This document shows, piece after piece, positions 27,033-36,619 of a stretch of DNA of 64,000 bases. Under the pieces are notes generated by a model. It was given only the letters and a program-made list of their open reading frames with translations, searched no databases and had not been told where the DNA came from. How positions within the stretch are numbered: position 1 is the stretch's first letter; every line of letters begins with the position of its first letter. A program made the position numbers and the translations under genes. The DNA is taken from the NCBI RefSeq assembly GCF_014636315.1, contig NZ_BMED01000001.1, positions 1,555,941 through 1,619,940 on the forward strand. Direction: 5' to 3'. Source of the DNA: Parundibacterium terreum. GTDB lineage: Bacteria > Pseudomonadota > Gammaproteobacteria > Burkholderiales > Burkholderiaceae_D.

Positions 27033-27425
27033 CTATTGATGAAAGGTGAATGAAATTTTTTGGTCCAACGGCGAAAAACCGTGCTCGACCGGCAAATAAA
27101 AACCCGTCAGATAGTCGCTGGCGACCACCAGATAGGCCTCATGTACATGTGCTCCTTCGAGCGTAAATACATCCTGATAAGCGCGATACACGTCGCCTTG
27201 CGCTACTGTGCCCGCAAAGCGCCATTGGCTTCCTGCCTTCAATGTGCGCGTATAACCCGTGGGTAGCCGTATTTCTACCTGCTTATCGAGCTTAATCACG
27301 TGCGGGGAAGCATCGGACGCAAGCGGAGCAAAATTTGAAGGTGCGTAGGTCACATTGCTGGCGCAACCCGCCAGCAAAAGCAGACTGAAAGCAAAAACTC
27401 TTGTTGCTGTTGGTAATATGGCCAT
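27033..27425 (-). CDS. Hypothetical lipoprotein
   Basis: 130-aa protein with an N-terminal hydrophobic segment and lipobox LAGC followed by Ala-Ser. The mature part is beta-rich (HVIKLDKQVEIRLPTGYTRTLKAG, QWRFAGTV..., EHGFSPLDQKISFTFHQ) and recognised by no family I know. It is the first gene of a two-gene unit with the DUF2846 lipoprotein, 9 bp apart, so the pair probably works together at the outer membrane. No clear ribosome binding site is seen before the ATG at 27425. The spacer upstream is strikingly AT-rich. Confidence 0.7.
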   Translation of the reverse strand: MAILPTATRVFAFSLLLLAGCASNVTYAPSNFAPLASDASPHVIKLDKQVEIRLPTGYTRTLKAGSQWRFAGTVAQGDVYRAYQDVFTLEGAHVHEAYLVVASDYLTGFYLPVEHGFSPLDQKISFTFHQ

Positions 27426-27672
27426 TTTTTATTTTCAAACCCAAATGTTTCAGTTCACAGTGGACTGAATGACAATTGACATTTTGCCAGCTCAAAATAA
27501 AATTGTCAATATAATAATTTCCAAATCGCAACAATAGTAAATTCTAATAATTGACTCTATTTCCTGCTTGCACTGCGTTAGCTGGCACACAAGATTTGTG
27601 CGCTGCATGCGGTAAGATGCAGGCATATCCAGTTCATGGATGAAATCATAACAATCACTCTCAGGAAGAAAT

Positions 27673-28746
27673 ATGCTCGGTTTCGATATTCGCGTTGCCA
27701 AGATCACATGGACGGTATTCCTGGTCGCCTTCCTGCTGTTCGTCACTTACATGATTTCGTCTACCTTGCTGGTAGTCGTGTTCTCCATTTTCTTCAGCTA
27801 TCTGGTCTACCCGCTGATACAACTGGTGGAACGCTATCGGCCGGCACGGGTTTCGCGCACGGCTTCCATTGCACTGGTGTTTGTGCTGGTGATCGTGATT
27901 GTCAGCGTTGCAGGCTCTATCTTCGGCGCGCAAATCCAGGACCAGGCAATCAAGCTGAGTCAGCAAATCCCCGCGCTGCTGGATGCAAAGAACGTCTCAG
28001 ACCGCATCCCCCTGCCGGACTTCATGGAGCCTCTGCGCCAGCGCGTACTGGACTTCATCAGCAGCCAGGTGCAAAGCAATGCCGATCAGGCGATGCCGCT
28101 GGCGCGCAATTTCGGCCTCAGCGTCATGCATGCGGCCAGCAATCTGATCTACCTGATCCTGGTGCCGGTGTTGAGCTTTTTACTGATCAAGGAAGCGCCT
28201 TCCATCCGTGAAGAACTGCTGTCCTGGCTGAACCATGCGAACCAGCGCATGTGGTCCGGCATCATCAAGGATATGGATGTGCTGTTGTCCAAGTATGTAC
28301 GGGCATTGCTGCTGTTGTCGATTGCGACGCTTATCAGCTATGGCATCGCTTTTTCAGTCCTGGGTGTGCCTTATCCCCTGCTGCTGGCGGGCATCGCCGC
28401 GGTACTGGAATTCATCCCGTTTGCCGGACCGCTGGCAGCAGTCGCCATCGCGCTGGCGGTGTCTGCCTTCAGCGGCTATCCACACCTGCTGTGGCTGCTC
28501 GGTTTTATCTTTGCTTACCGCATGTTCCAGGACTATGTGCTGAACCCGATATTGATGAGCGAAGGCGTCGAGGTCAGCCCCTTGCTGGTGATAATAGGCT
28601 TGCTGGCTGGTGATCAGTTGGGCGGCGTAGTCGGCATCTTCCTGTCGGTGCCCGTGATTGCGGCCTTGAAAATCATCTTCGTCCGGGCCAGCGCGGCGCG
28701 GCGCGAAGCGCTCCTGATGCAACAGCGGGAAATCATTCAGGAATGA
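27673..28746 (+). CDS. AI-2E family transporter (PerM/YdiK type)
   Basis: 357-aa inner membrane protein with about 7-8 helices. The family is recognised from the N-terminal pair of helices, the amphipathic central region (QIQDQAIKLSQQIPALLDAK), the SFLLIKEAPSIREELLSWL segment and the C-terminal pore motifs LEFIPFAGPLAAVAIAL and GVVGIFLSVPVIAALKIIF. Members export small molecules or ions (AI-2 for TqsA, Na+/H+ exchange in others); which one applies is unknown. AGGAAG is 5 nt before the ATG. It is alone on its strand; no quorum-sensing genes are nearby. Confidence 0.88.
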   Translation: MLGFDIRVAKITWTVFLVAFLLFVTYMISSTLLVVVFSIFFSYLVYPLIQLVERYRPARVSRTASIALVFVLVIVIVSVAGSIFGAQIQDQAIKLSQQIPALLDAKNVSDRIPLPDFMEPLRQRVLDFISSQVQSNADQAMPLARNFGLSVMHAASNLIYLILVPVLSFLLIKEAPSIREELLSWLNHANQRMWSGIIKDMDVLLSKYVRALLLLSIATLISYGIAFSVLGVPYPLLLAGIAAVLEFIPFAGPLAAVAIALAVSAFSGYPHLLWLLGFIFAYRMFQDYVLNPILMSEGVEVSPLLVIIGLLAGDQLGGVVGIFLSVPVIAALKIIFVRASAARREALLMQQREIIQE

Positions 28747-28854
28747 AGGCAGGGCTACAGAAGTGGCTTTTTTACACTTGCTTACACCAATTAATCCTGC
28801 AACTGGAACTCAGGCCTGCTATATTCGTCTAAATTTTTTTAAACAGAATTGCAT

Positions 28855-29424
28855 ATGAAGAAATCAATACTCGCCATCGCACTGATCGCTGCTATCGCAG
28901 TTCCCGCAGTTTCCTATACTGCCAACGCTGCAAGCAAGGAAACCAAACCCGCAGCTAAACCGGCAGCGAGCAGCGCCAGCGCTGCTGCCAGCACGGCAAG
29001 TAGTGCCAGTGCAAGCAGCTCGGCAACAACGGCGAATGCCGTGGGCCCCAGCGGCCGGCCGGCAGATTGGCGTGTGCTAAACACCGACAATAATACGGAA
29101 ATGAGCGTCGATGCGGCTTCAATCCGGCAGATAGGCAGCATGCGCGAAGTATGGGCGATGTGGAACTTCAAGGAAGCCAGGGAAAACAAGGGGGATCCGA
29201 CTTTCCCGGCACTGAAGTCCTACCAGGACATGTACATCGTGAATTGTGAAGAAAAAACCATGCGTCTCAGCCGGGAAATCATCTACGCTGGAAATTACGG
29301 CACTGGCGACAAGCGCGACCATTCCGACGCCTTGACCAATATGAGCTATGAAAAGCCGGTACTGGATTCTGTAGCAGAAGCGATGGTCCAGGAAGTGTGC
29401 AAGTTCAAGATTCAAAGGCGATAA
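28855..29424 (+). CDS. Surface-adhesin protein E-like exported protein
   Basis: 189-aa protein with a signal peptide ending at TANA and an Ala/Ser-rich linker (KPAAKPAASSASAAASTASS region). The C-terminal ~120 residues fit the surface-adhesin protein E family: DWRVLNTDNNTEMSVDAASI, REVWAMWNFKE, KSYQDMYIVNCEEKTMRL, with two cysteines likely bonded in the mature protein (VNCEE and EVCKF). A specific adhesive role is not supported by anything more than family name. ATG 28855 follows a TTG in frame at 28849. A terminator follows. Confidence 0.75.
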   Translation: MKKSILAIALIAAIAVPAVSYTANAASKETKPAAKPAASSASAAASTASSASASSSATTANAVGPSGRPADWRVLNTDNNTEMSVDAASIRQIGSMREVWAMWNFKEARENKGDPTFPALKSYQDMYIVNCEEKTMRLSREIIYAGNYGTGDKRDHSDALTNMSYEKPVLDSVAEAMVQEVCKFKIQRR

Positions 29425-29455
29425 GCAAACTAATTTGAATATGGCAGCAATAAAG

Positions 29456-29492
29456 AAAAAGCCGGTTCCCAAAACAGGAACCGGCTTTTTTA
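29456..29492. terminator. Bidirectional terminator between convergent genes
   Basis: Perfect stem AAAAAGCCGGTTCC / GGAACCGGCTTTTT with a 7-nt loop; T runs on both strands, serving the adhesin-E-like gene and the efflux operon. Confidence 0.92.
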
Positions 29493-29517
29493 TTGGCTAG
29501 AGCCAGAGGCTGGGAGC

Positions 29518-30972
29518 TTATTTCGCCGCCAGGCTTTCAGGCTTGTCCCAACCACCGCCGACAGCCTTGTACAGGCTGACGACTGCTGCCAGATGCGCGC
29601 GCTTGGTGTCGATCAGGCTGGATTGTGCCTGCAGCAGATCACGCTGCGCATTCAGCACTTCCAGGCTGCTGCTGTAACCGTTGTCGTAACGCAGTTGCGC
29701 CAGACGCAGGCTATCCTTCAATGCAGCAACGCGACGCGTGGTCGAGTCCATGATCTTTTCATCGGAGGACATATTCGTCAGCGCATCATGCACGTCGCGG
29801 AAAGCGCCTTGCACTGTTTGCACATATTGCGCCAGCGCCTGGTTCTTGCGCGCTTCCGCACCCTGCACTACCGCACCGATGGCGCCGGCACGGAAGATAG
29901 GTTGCACCAGGTTGGCACCAAGGTTCCACAACAGCGAAGCAGGATCAACCAGATCATGGAAGGCTGAGGATTCATAGCCATAGCCCGATGTCAATTTCAC
30001 GGTAGGGAAGTACTGTGATTTTGCCTGGCCGATATCGGCGTTAGCTGCCGCCAGCGATTGTTCCGCAGCCAGGATATCTGGACGGCGGTTGATCAGGTCG
30101 GATGGCAGGTCCGCCGGCACTACCAGTTGCTGATACAAATCATCCAGCGATGTGCCGCGTGCAATGACAGGATTGATCACCGCGCCAGGCGCACGGCCCA
30201 GCAGCACTGCCAGTGAAGATTCCGTCAGCGCCCGCCCTTGCAGAGCTTGCTCCAGCACGACTTCAGTCGATGCTGCCTCAGACTCGGCCTGATGCAGATC
30301 CAGCTCGCCGATAGAACCGGCAGAGAAGCGCTTCTGTTGCAGGCGCAGGTTTTCCTGGCGTGTCTGCAAGGTCGTTTGCGCCAGCGTTACCTGTGCATCG
30401 TAGGCACGCAGTGCAAAGTAGCTTTGGGCCACATTGGAATACAGCGTGGTCAACACCGTGCCGCGATTGGCTTCCTGCGACAACAGGCGTGAACGCGCTG
30501 CTTCATCGGCCCGGCGCAGCTTGCCCCAGAAGTCAACTTCATAGGATGCGGTCAGGCCCAGTTGGTAATCCTGGTTGATCAGCGGCGCGCCAGCCGGCAA
30601 CTTGCCGGAATTGGCACTGGTCCGCGCCTTGGCACCATTCAGGTAACCATCTACCGATGGATACTTGTTGGAATTGGTGCCCGCCGCTACTGCGCGTGCT
30701 TCCTCGATGCGGCCTGCAGCCAGCACCAGATCCTGGCTATTGGCTGCGGCTTCGTCCAGCAAGCCGTTCAACACCGGATCCTGGAAGGACTTCCACCACT
30801 GCAGCAGATCTACCGCTGCAGTTTGCCTGGAGGTCGCAACCGTACCCAGTGTTGCCGGAGTATCCAGTGCAGGCCGCTTGTAGTCGGGACCGACCGACAT
30901 ACAGCCCGCCAGCAACATGCTGGCAGCCAGCACGGTCAACGGCAATTTTAAAAATGGCGTAGAGAATGTCAT
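29518..30972 (-). CDS. RND efflux outer membrane channel lipoprotein (NodT/OprM family)
   Basis: 484-aa outer membrane factor of the TolC/OprM group. The lipobox LAGC gives lipidated Cys24, followed by MSVGPDYKRP, the family's typical mature N-terminus. Two tandem OEP domains follow, with GRIEEARAVAAGTNS..., AYDAQVTLAQTTLQTRQENL coiled-coil regions and the repeat RRPDILAAEQSLAAANADIG. AAGGAAT is 8 nt before ATG 30972; the frame is open upstream but that segment lies in the permease gene. It starts 4 bp after the permease stop and is the last gene of the operon. Confidence 0.93.
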   Translation of the reverse strand: MTFSTPFLKLPLTVLAASMLLAGCMSVGPDYKRPALDTPATLGTVATSRQTAAVDLLQWWKSFQDPVLNGLLDEAAANSQDLVLAAGRIEEARAVAAGTNSNKYPSVDGYLNGAKARTSANSGKLPAGAPLINQDYQLGLTASYEVDFWGKLRRADEAARSRLLSQEANRGTVLTTLYSNVAQSYFALRAYDAQVTLAQTTLQTRQENLRLQQKRFSAGSIGELDLHQAESEAASTEVVLEQALQGRALTESSLAVLLGRAPGAVINPVIARGTSLDDLYQQLVVPADLPSDLINRRPDILAAEQSLAAANADIGQAKSQYFPTVKLTSGYGYESSAFHDLVDPASLLWNLGANLVQPIFRAGAIGAVVQGAEARKNQALAQYVQTVQGAFRDVHDALTNMSSDEKIMDSTTRRVAALKDSLRLAQLRYDNGYSSSLEVLNAQRDLLQAQSSLIDTKRAHLAAVVSLYKAVGGGWDKPESLAAK

Positions 30973-30976
30973 ATGC

Positions 30977-33900
30977 TTATTCCTTACCCTCAAGGGATTG
31001 AACGCTTTGAGGTATGTGTACCGGATGCACAAAGTCCAGCTCTGTGGTTTTCAGGCGTTTATCAAAGATCAGCTTGAAGAACAGCGGAACGAAGAAGATC
31101 GCCAGGAAAGTCGCTGCCAGCATGCCGCCGAATACACCGGTACCCAGCGATTGACGCGCACCGGCACCCGCACCATGCGAGAAGGCCAGTGGAGCAACAC
31201 CCAGGATAAAGGCCAGCGAAGTCATCAGAATCGGGCGGAAGCGCAAGCGGGCCGCTTCCAGTGCCGCTGCTACCGGCGCATAGCCTTCATGTGTTTTCAT
31301 CACAGCAAACTCAACGATCAGAATCGCGTTTTTCGCCGACAGGCCCAACAAGGTGACCAGACCGATCTGGAAGTACACGTCATTATTAAAGTGACGCAGC
31401 GTCACTGCCAACAGCGCACCGAAGATACCGAAAGGCATCGCCAGCAAGATGGAGAACGGCAACGACCATCTTTCATACTGAGCAGCCAGAATCAGGAAAA
31501 TCATCAGCACACCGGCAGCCAGCGCAACACCGCCTGCACTGCTGCTGCGTTTTTCCTGGAAGGACGCGCCACCCCAGTCGTAGCCTACATCGGAAGGCAA
31601 GGTCTTGTTCGCTACGCGTTCCATCGCTGCCAGGGCCTGGCCAGAGCTATAGCCCGGCTTGGCATCGCCCAACAGTTTGATCGACGGCAGCGCATTGAAA
31701 CGCTCAACCGAGTCAGGACCACTGATGAAACGCACGGTCGTGAATGAACGTACCGGTATCATCTTGCCGGAATCTGAACGGACATAGATATTGCCGATGT
31801 CGTCAGGCTTGGAGCGGAACTCGCCCTCCGTCTGCAACTGCACCGTGTAAATACGGCCGGCTTTATTAAAGTCGTTCACATAGTAGCTACCCAGCGTCGC
31901 TGCCAGGGTGTTATAGATGTCGGACAAGGCCACGCCTTGGGCACGTGCTTTTTCGTTATCCACGTCAACATACAACTGTGGCGAATTAGCCTGGAACAAG
32001 GTTTTTACGCCGGCCAGTTCAGGCTGCTTGTTGGCTTCCGCCAGGAAAGCAGGCAACAACTGGGACAAGCGCTTGACGCCGCCCTCACCCTTGTTTTGCA
32101 GGTAGAACTCGAAGCCGCCGGTCTGACCCAGGCCCTGGATTGCAGGAGGCGAGAAGAACAGAGGCAAGCCTTCCTTGATATGGCCGGTTTTGCCGTAGCT
32201 TTCACCCACCAGTTGCGCTGCGGACTGGTTACGCTCTTCCCACGGTTTCAACGGGAAGAACATCGTCGCTGCAGAAGATTTCAGACCGCCACCACCCAGG
32301 AAGTCCAGACCGACCAGTGCAAAGGTCGTATCTATGTTCTTGTTGGTTTTCATGATGCCTTCTACCTTCTTGACCATGTCATCGGTACGTTCCAGCGATG
32401 TACCTTCCGGCATGATCGCAGCACCAATGAAGTAACCCTGATCTTCATCCGGCACCAGGCCGCCCGGTACGATTTTCCACAGGAAACCGGTTGCCACCAG
32501 CATGCCGACGAACAGCAGTACACCCAGCAACGCACGTTTCATGAAGAAGGTCACGCCATCGGTGTAGCGGGTTGTCAAACGCAGGAAAGCGCCATTGAAC
32601 CAGGTGAAGAACTTGTTATGTTGCTCTGCGCCCGGTTTCAGCAATACGGCACACAAAGCCGGAGTCAAGGTCAAGGCCACGATGCCGGACAGGACAACCG
32701 CGATGGAAATCGTTACCGAGAACTGGCGATACAATTCACCCGCCAAACCGCCAAGGAAAGCGATAGGACCGAAAGCCGCTACCAGAACCAGAACAATCGC
32801 AATTACCGGGCCGGTCACTTCATGCATCGCTTCAATCGCTGCATCGCGCGGGCTCATGCCCTCTTCATTCATCAAGCGTTCAACGTTTTCCAGCACCACA
32901 ATCGCATCGTCAACCACGATACCAATCGCCAGCACCATGCCGAACAAAGTCAGAGTATTAATACTGTAGCCCAGCAAGTGCAAACCAGCCAGGGTACCAA
33001 TCAGCGATACCGGAACCGCGAGCGTAGGAATGATAGTCGCGCGCCAGCTTTGCAGGAACACGTATACAACGATAAATACCAGCACCATCGCTTCGCCCAG
33101 GGTTTTCAATACCTCGGCAATCGATTCGGTAACGAAAGGTGTCGTGTCATAAGGCGTAGTGTAGTCCATGCCCTCCGGGAACTTGGCACGCAATTCCTTG
33201 AAGGTGACATCCACTGCCTTGCGCACATCCAGCGCATTCGCACCGGTTTGCAGGAAGATACCGATATTGGCGGACGGATGTCCGTTGACGCGACCGTTCA
33301 GGTTGTAATCCTTGGAACCCAGCTCTACCCTGGCAACGTCCTTGATGCGGATAGTGGCGCCGCCCTTGGAAGTCTTGACAATGATATTCGCAAATTCAGC
33401 CGGTTCCAGCAAGCGGCCCTTGGCCGTTACCGTCATCGTCAGTTCTTCGCTATTGTTTGGCGTAGCACCGATCTTGCCTGCAGCATATTGCGCATTTTGC
33501 TCGTTGACTGCATTGGTGATGTCGCCTACCGTCACACCCAGTTGCGCCATGCGGTCAGGACGCATCCAGATACGCATTGCGTAGTCTTTTGCACCGAAAA
33601 TCTGCACGTTGGTCGTACCCGGAATACGTTTTACTGCATCCAGGATATTTTGCGTTGCATAGTTGGACAAGTACAGCGCATCGTAGCGGTTGTCAGGTGA
33701 AAACAGCGCACCGACGACCAGGAAGTTGGACGAACTCTTGGAGACCGTCACACCCTGGCGCCTTACTTCCTGCGGCAGCTTGGCATCTGCCTGGCGAACG
33801 CGGTTGTTCACGTTCACCGCAGCGATGTCCAGATCAGTACCTACTTCAAAGGTCACGTTGATGGAAACGCGGCCGTCAGCGGAAGAAACCGAATCCATAT

Positions 33901-34132
33901 ACAGCATGTGTTCCACACCGTTGATCTGTTCTTCGATCGGTGCGGCGACAGTACGCTCCACCACTTCAGCGGAAGCGCCCGGATAAACGGCGGTTACGTT
34001 GACGACAGGCGGAGAAATTTCCGGGTAGCGCGATATCGGCAATACCCTTAAGGCGGCCAGACCGGCCAGCACGATAATCAGCGACAGTACTGTCGCGAAA
34101 ATCGGGCGGTTAATAAAAAATTTAGAAAACAT
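30977..34132 (-). CDS. RND multidrug efflux permease (AcrB/MexB, HAE1 family)
   Basis: 1051-aa inner membrane pump of the hydrophobe/amphiphile efflux group. The N-terminus MFSKFFINRPIFATVLSLII is standard. The proton-relay aspartate pair is in GIVVDDAIVVLENVERLM (TM4), and the docking/porter regions and the TM10 lysine follow the AcrB pattern (LLGLSAKNAILIVEFA). Works as a trimer drawing drugs, solvents or dyes from the periplasm and ejecting them through the partner lipoprotein channel. AAGGAACC precedes the ATG. It lies 22 bp after the adaptor gene and 4 bp before the channel gene. Confidence 0.95.
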   Translation of the reverse strand: MFSKFFINRPIFATVLSLIIVLAGLAALRVLPISRYPEISPPVVNVTAVYPGASAEVVERTVAAPIEEQINGVEHMLYMDSVSSADGRVSINVTFEVGTDLDIAAVNVNNRVRQADAKLPQEVRRQGVTVSKSSSNFLVVGALFSPDNRYDALYLSNYATQNILDAVKRIPGTTNVQIFGAKDYAMRIWMRPDRMAQLGVTVGDITNAVNEQNAQYAAGKIGATPNNSEELTMTVTAKGRLLEPAEFANIIVKTSKGGATIRIKDVARVELGSKDYNLNGRVNGHPSANIGIFLQTGANALDVRKAVDVTFKELRAKFPEGMDYTTPYDTTPFVTESIAEVLKTLGEAMVLVFIVVYVFLQSWRATIIPTLAVPVSLIGTLAGLHLLGYSINTLTLFGMVLAIGIVVDDAIVVLENVERLMNEEGMSPRDAAIEAMHEVTGPVIAIVLVLVAAFGPIAFLGGLAGELYRQFSVTISIAVVLSGIVALTLTPALCAVLLKPGAEQHNKFFTWFNGAFLRLTTRYTDGVTFFMKRALLGVLLFVGMLVATGFLWKIVPGGLVPDEDQGYFIGAAIMPEGTSLERTDDMVKKVEGIMKTNKNIDTTFALVGLDFLGGGGLKSSAATMFFPLKPWEERNQSAAQLVGESYGKTGHIKEGLPLFFSPPAIQGLGQTGGFEFYLQNKGEGGVKRLSQLLPAFLAEANKQPELAGVKTLFQANSPQLYVDVDNEKARAQGVALSDIYNTLAATLGSYYVNDFNKAGRIYTVQLQTEGEFRSKPDDIGNIYVRSDSGKMIPVRSFTTVRFISGPDSVERFNALPSIKLLGDAKPGYSSGQALAAMERVANKTLPSDVGYDWGGASFQEKRSSSAGGVALAAGVLMIFLILAAQYERWSLPFSILLAMPFGIFGALLAVTLRHFNNDVYFQIGLVTLLGLSAKNAILIVEFAVMKTHEGYAPVAAALEAARLRFRPILMTSLAFILGVAPLAFSHGAGAGARQSLGTGVFGGMLAATFLAIFFVPLFFKLIFDKRLKTTELDFVHPVHIPQSVQSLEGKE

Positions 34133-34154
34133 AGAGGTTCCTTAGCGCCGGGGC

Positions 34155-35531
34155 TTATTGTGCTGCTTTGGCGCTTTTAGCGTCAGGCGATGTTTTTGGT
34201 GTCGATGCTGCAGAGGCTGCTGGAGCACCTTCTGCCGGAGCGGCAGCCGGTGGTGCACCGGCTGGAGCACCCTCAGGTGCGCCGGCTGCCGGGCCAGATG
34301 CCGCAGTGGCAACAAAAGGCACTGGTTTGACTGTCATGCCTGGCTCATGCGCCTTGATGAAGCCTTCCACCAATACACGGTCGCCGGCTTTCAGGCCTTT
34401 GGAAACAACCCACTCGCCATTTGTCCAGCCATCCAGCTCCACAGGGCGTGGCGCCAGCTTGTTGTCAGGGCTGACGGTGAAGACGATCTTGCCGATAGGC
34501 GCATCGATCACAGCGCGTTGCGGCACAGCGATGGAATTGTTCAGGTTGGCACCTGCCAGCATGACACGCACAAACTGGCCTGGACGCAGAACGCCGTCCG
34601 GGTTAGGGATTTGTGCGCGGGCATCAAAGCCGCCATTTGCCGGGTTGATGCGTTCGCTGGCGAAGTTCATCTTGCCTGCCACCGGATAGATGCTGCCATC
34701 TGCCAGTTTGATCTTGACTTCAAAGTTCAGGCTGCCATTGGTCGAACGCTTGCCCGGTACGGATACCTTGCCGGCATTCACTTCCTTGATCAGTTTCAGG
34801 TAGTCGGCTTCAGTCACGCTGAAGTTGACATACATAGGATCTGTCTGGACGATGGTGGTCAGCAAGCTGTCGCTTGCGGTAACCAAGCTGCCGTTGGATT
34901 TGCTGGCGATGCTGGTAATACCGTCTATCGGTGCAATCACCTTGGTGTAGCCCAGGTTCAGCTTGGCTTCATTGACCTGTGCACGCGACTGCTTATAGGC
35001 AGCTTCGGCGGATTCCGCCAGCGATTTGGCATCGTCGAACTCTTTCTGGCTGATCGCCTTGTCGGCTGCCAATGGTGTCAGACGGGCCAGTTCACGCTTG
35101 GCCTGGTTCAGCTTGGCTTCATTTACACCTGCATTGGCTTCGGCCGATGCAAGCTGAGTCTGGTAAGTGCCCGGATCGATCTGGAACAGTACGGTACCAG
35201 CTTTAACCTTGGCGCCTTCTTCATAGAGCCGATTTTCCAGGATGCCGGAAACGCGCGCACGCACTTCGGTCTCCTTGAAACCGGCCGTCTGGCCAACGTA
35301 TTCAAAGCCCAGCGCGAGGTTGCGCGGCTGTACCGTCACTACGCTGACTTCAGGTGGAGGCATGCCGCCAGGGCCACCCGGAGCGCCGCCGCCATCATGT
35401 TTGCCGCATGCGGCCAGCAACAGCAAGGGTACACTGACTGCCAATGCACGCAATGCCAGGCCGGACTTGGTGTTGCCGGATGTAATTAAAGGGGATGCAG
35501 ATGCAGAAAAGGGATATTGATAGGCGCGCAT
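34155..35531 (-). CDS. RND efflux periplasmic adaptor (AcrA/MexA family)
   Basis: 458-aa membrane-fusion protein joining pump and channel. Lipobox LAAC gives lipidated Cys42; the n-region before it is unusually long. Barrel-sandwich, alpha-hairpin and beta-barrel domains are present: FEYVGQTAGFKETEVRARVSGIL, the coiled-coil helices of the hairpin (ANAGVNEAKLNQAKRELARL), and GKVSVPGKRS. The last ~55 residues are a Gly/Ala/Pro-rich tail ending KSAKAAQ with repeats of EGAPAGAP type, not part of the core fold. ATG 35531 has GAGAAG upstream; the longer frame to 35618 overlaps the operator. First gene of the operon. Confidence 0.92.
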   Translation of the reverse strand: MRAYQYPFSASASPLITSGNTKSGLALRALAVSVPLLLLAACGKHDGGGAPGGPGGMPPPEVSVVTVQPRNLALGFEYVGQTAGFKETEVRARVSGILENRLYEEGAKVKAGTVLFQIDPGTYQTQLASAEANAGVNEAKLNQAKRELARLTPLAADKAISQKEFDDAKSLAESAEAAYKQSRAQVNEAKLNLGYTKVIAPIDGITSIASKSNGSLVTASDSLLTTIVQTDPMYVNFSVTEADYLKLIKEVNAGKVSVPGKRSTNGSLNFEVKIKLADGSIYPVAGKMNFASERINPANGGFDARAQIPNPDGVLRPGQFVRVMLAGANLNNSIAVPQRAVIDAPIGKIVFTVSPDNKLAPRPVELDGWTNGEWVVSKGLKAGDRVLVEGFIKAHEPGMTVKPVPFVATAASGPAAGAPEGAPAGAPPAAAPAEGAPAASAASTPKTSPDAKSAKAAQ

Positions 35532-35563
35532 GGATTCTTCTCTATAAACGGAGGGTATGCTAT

Positions 35564-35587
35564 TATATACATTCATGAATGTTTGTA
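35564..35587. promoter_or_regulatory. AcrR-type operator between efflux operon and TetR gene
   Basis: The 24 bases contain a perfect 14-bp palindrome ACATTCATGAATGT (35569-35582) flanked by TATAT and TTGTA. It matches about 20 of 24 positions of the E. coli AcrR operator as I recall it. It lies in the 160-bp divergent spacer, 33 bp from the adaptor start, well placed to repress both genes. Confidence 0.8.
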
Positions 35588-35691
35588 AATCAAAGCGGTG
35601 AACTATTTCTTGTTGCACTTAAAAAAAGAACAATTTTCCCAAAAATCTGGGAATGATGCCGGGTTGCCAGGAAAACGGGAGGAGACATAAA

Positions 35692-36333
35692 TTGGCCAGA
35701 AAAACAAAAGAAGAAGCACAAGAGACATACACTGCCCTGCTGGATGCCGCTGAAAATGTGTTTCGTGAAAAGGGTGTTACCAATACAACTCTGACCGACG
35801 TCGCCGTTGCTGCAGGCATGACGCGGGGGGCTATCTACTGGCACTTCAAGGATAAGATTGATTTGTTTAAGGCCATGTGCGATCGCGCCTTCATGCCGAT
35901 GGAAGCTTTGCTGAACGAAGTTGCAGCGGGGCCTGGAAACGACCCTCTTCAATCCCTGCGGCAAATGGCACTACACATGTTGAACCTGGTCGCCACCGAT
36001 ACGCGGCAGCGCGCCGTATTTGATATCTTATTCCATCACTGCGAAAAAAACAGCGCTCTCGAATTTTTTGTCCAGGATCAGGAAAAACGGGCCGAGTGCC
36101 TGGATCGAGTCACTCTAATTTTCCAGGCAGCCGTCAATCAGGGACAATTACCGCCCGATACCGATATATGGCTGGCGATGCATGCGCATCACGCCTATCT
36201 GATGGGGCTGATCTCCCAATGGCTGGAAAGTCCCGAAGACTATGATCTGGCATTGCATGCGGAAACGATGGTGGACATTTTCCTTGCCGGCCTGAAAGCC
36301 AAACCTCCTTTAAAGAGAAGCACGGAAAATTAA
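35692..36333 (+). CDS. acrR: TetR-family repressor of the efflux operon (AcrR-like)
   Basis: 213-aa TetR regulator of the AcrR/TtgR/MexR-like group. The HTH is ENVFREKGVTNTTLTDVAVAAGMTRGAIYWHF in two pieces at residues ~20-52, near identical in style to AcrR, and the C-terminal domain (ALEFFVQDQEKRAECLDRV..., AMHAHHAYLMGLISQWL) matches its ligand-binding half. The start is TTG 35692: GGGAGGAGAC lies at ideal spacing, and the protein then begins LARKTKEEAQET, the usual AcrR start. A longer frame from 35653 has no such site. Divergent from the RND operon and surely its local repressor. Confidence 0.9.
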   Translation: MARKTKEEAQETYTALLDAAENVFREKGVTNTTLTDVAVAAGMTRGAIYWHFKDKIDLFKAMCDRAFMPMEALLNEVAAGPGNDPLQSLRQMALHMLNLVATDTRQRAVFDILFHHCEKNSALEFFVQDQEKRAECLDRVTLIFQAAVNQGQLPPDTDIWLAMHAHHAYLMGLISQWLESPEDYDLALHAETMVDIFLAGLKAKPPLKRSTEN

Positions 36334-36562
36334 ATCGTTTTACGTTCTGCGCATATATAACATGCGGCACACCGGTTCGTCACATGCTTTCTATACAAAG
36401 CCCGGTCAAATATATTGACATGCGCTGTTTTACTTGTGCCCGGCCCTAACCCTACAGAAATCTTTCATCCCAGCACTGCCGTATTCAAGACCCGTAAGAC
36501 TGCGGGTGCCGTGATTTGTTCCGCAAATTCGCTTCTTTAGCAAAAAAAAATTTCAAGCACTA

Positions 36563-36601
36563 TGGCCGGTCTGCATGACAAGGCAATGACAGAACCGGCC
36601 A
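36563..36601 (-). terminator. Possible terminator downstream of the cupin gene
   Basis: Inverted repeat TGGCCGGTCTG / CAGAACCGGCCA with one bulged base and a ~16-nt loop; the T run on the minus strand begins about 12 nt beyond the stem, so it is a weak candidate. The rest of the spacer 36334-36619 shows nothing else. Confidence 0.4.
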
Positions 36602-36619
36602 ACGCCAAACTAAGAAATA

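Noticed and set aside
31937..33700. Long plus-strand frame (587 codons) opposite the RND permease
   Set aside because: It is the mirror of a strongly conserved permease gene and its translation (Gln/His/Arg-rich) resembles no protein.
34158..35489. Plus-strand 443-codon frame opposite the adaptor gene
   Set aside because: Cys/Trp-rich nonsense-like translation antisense to a clear AcrA-type gene.
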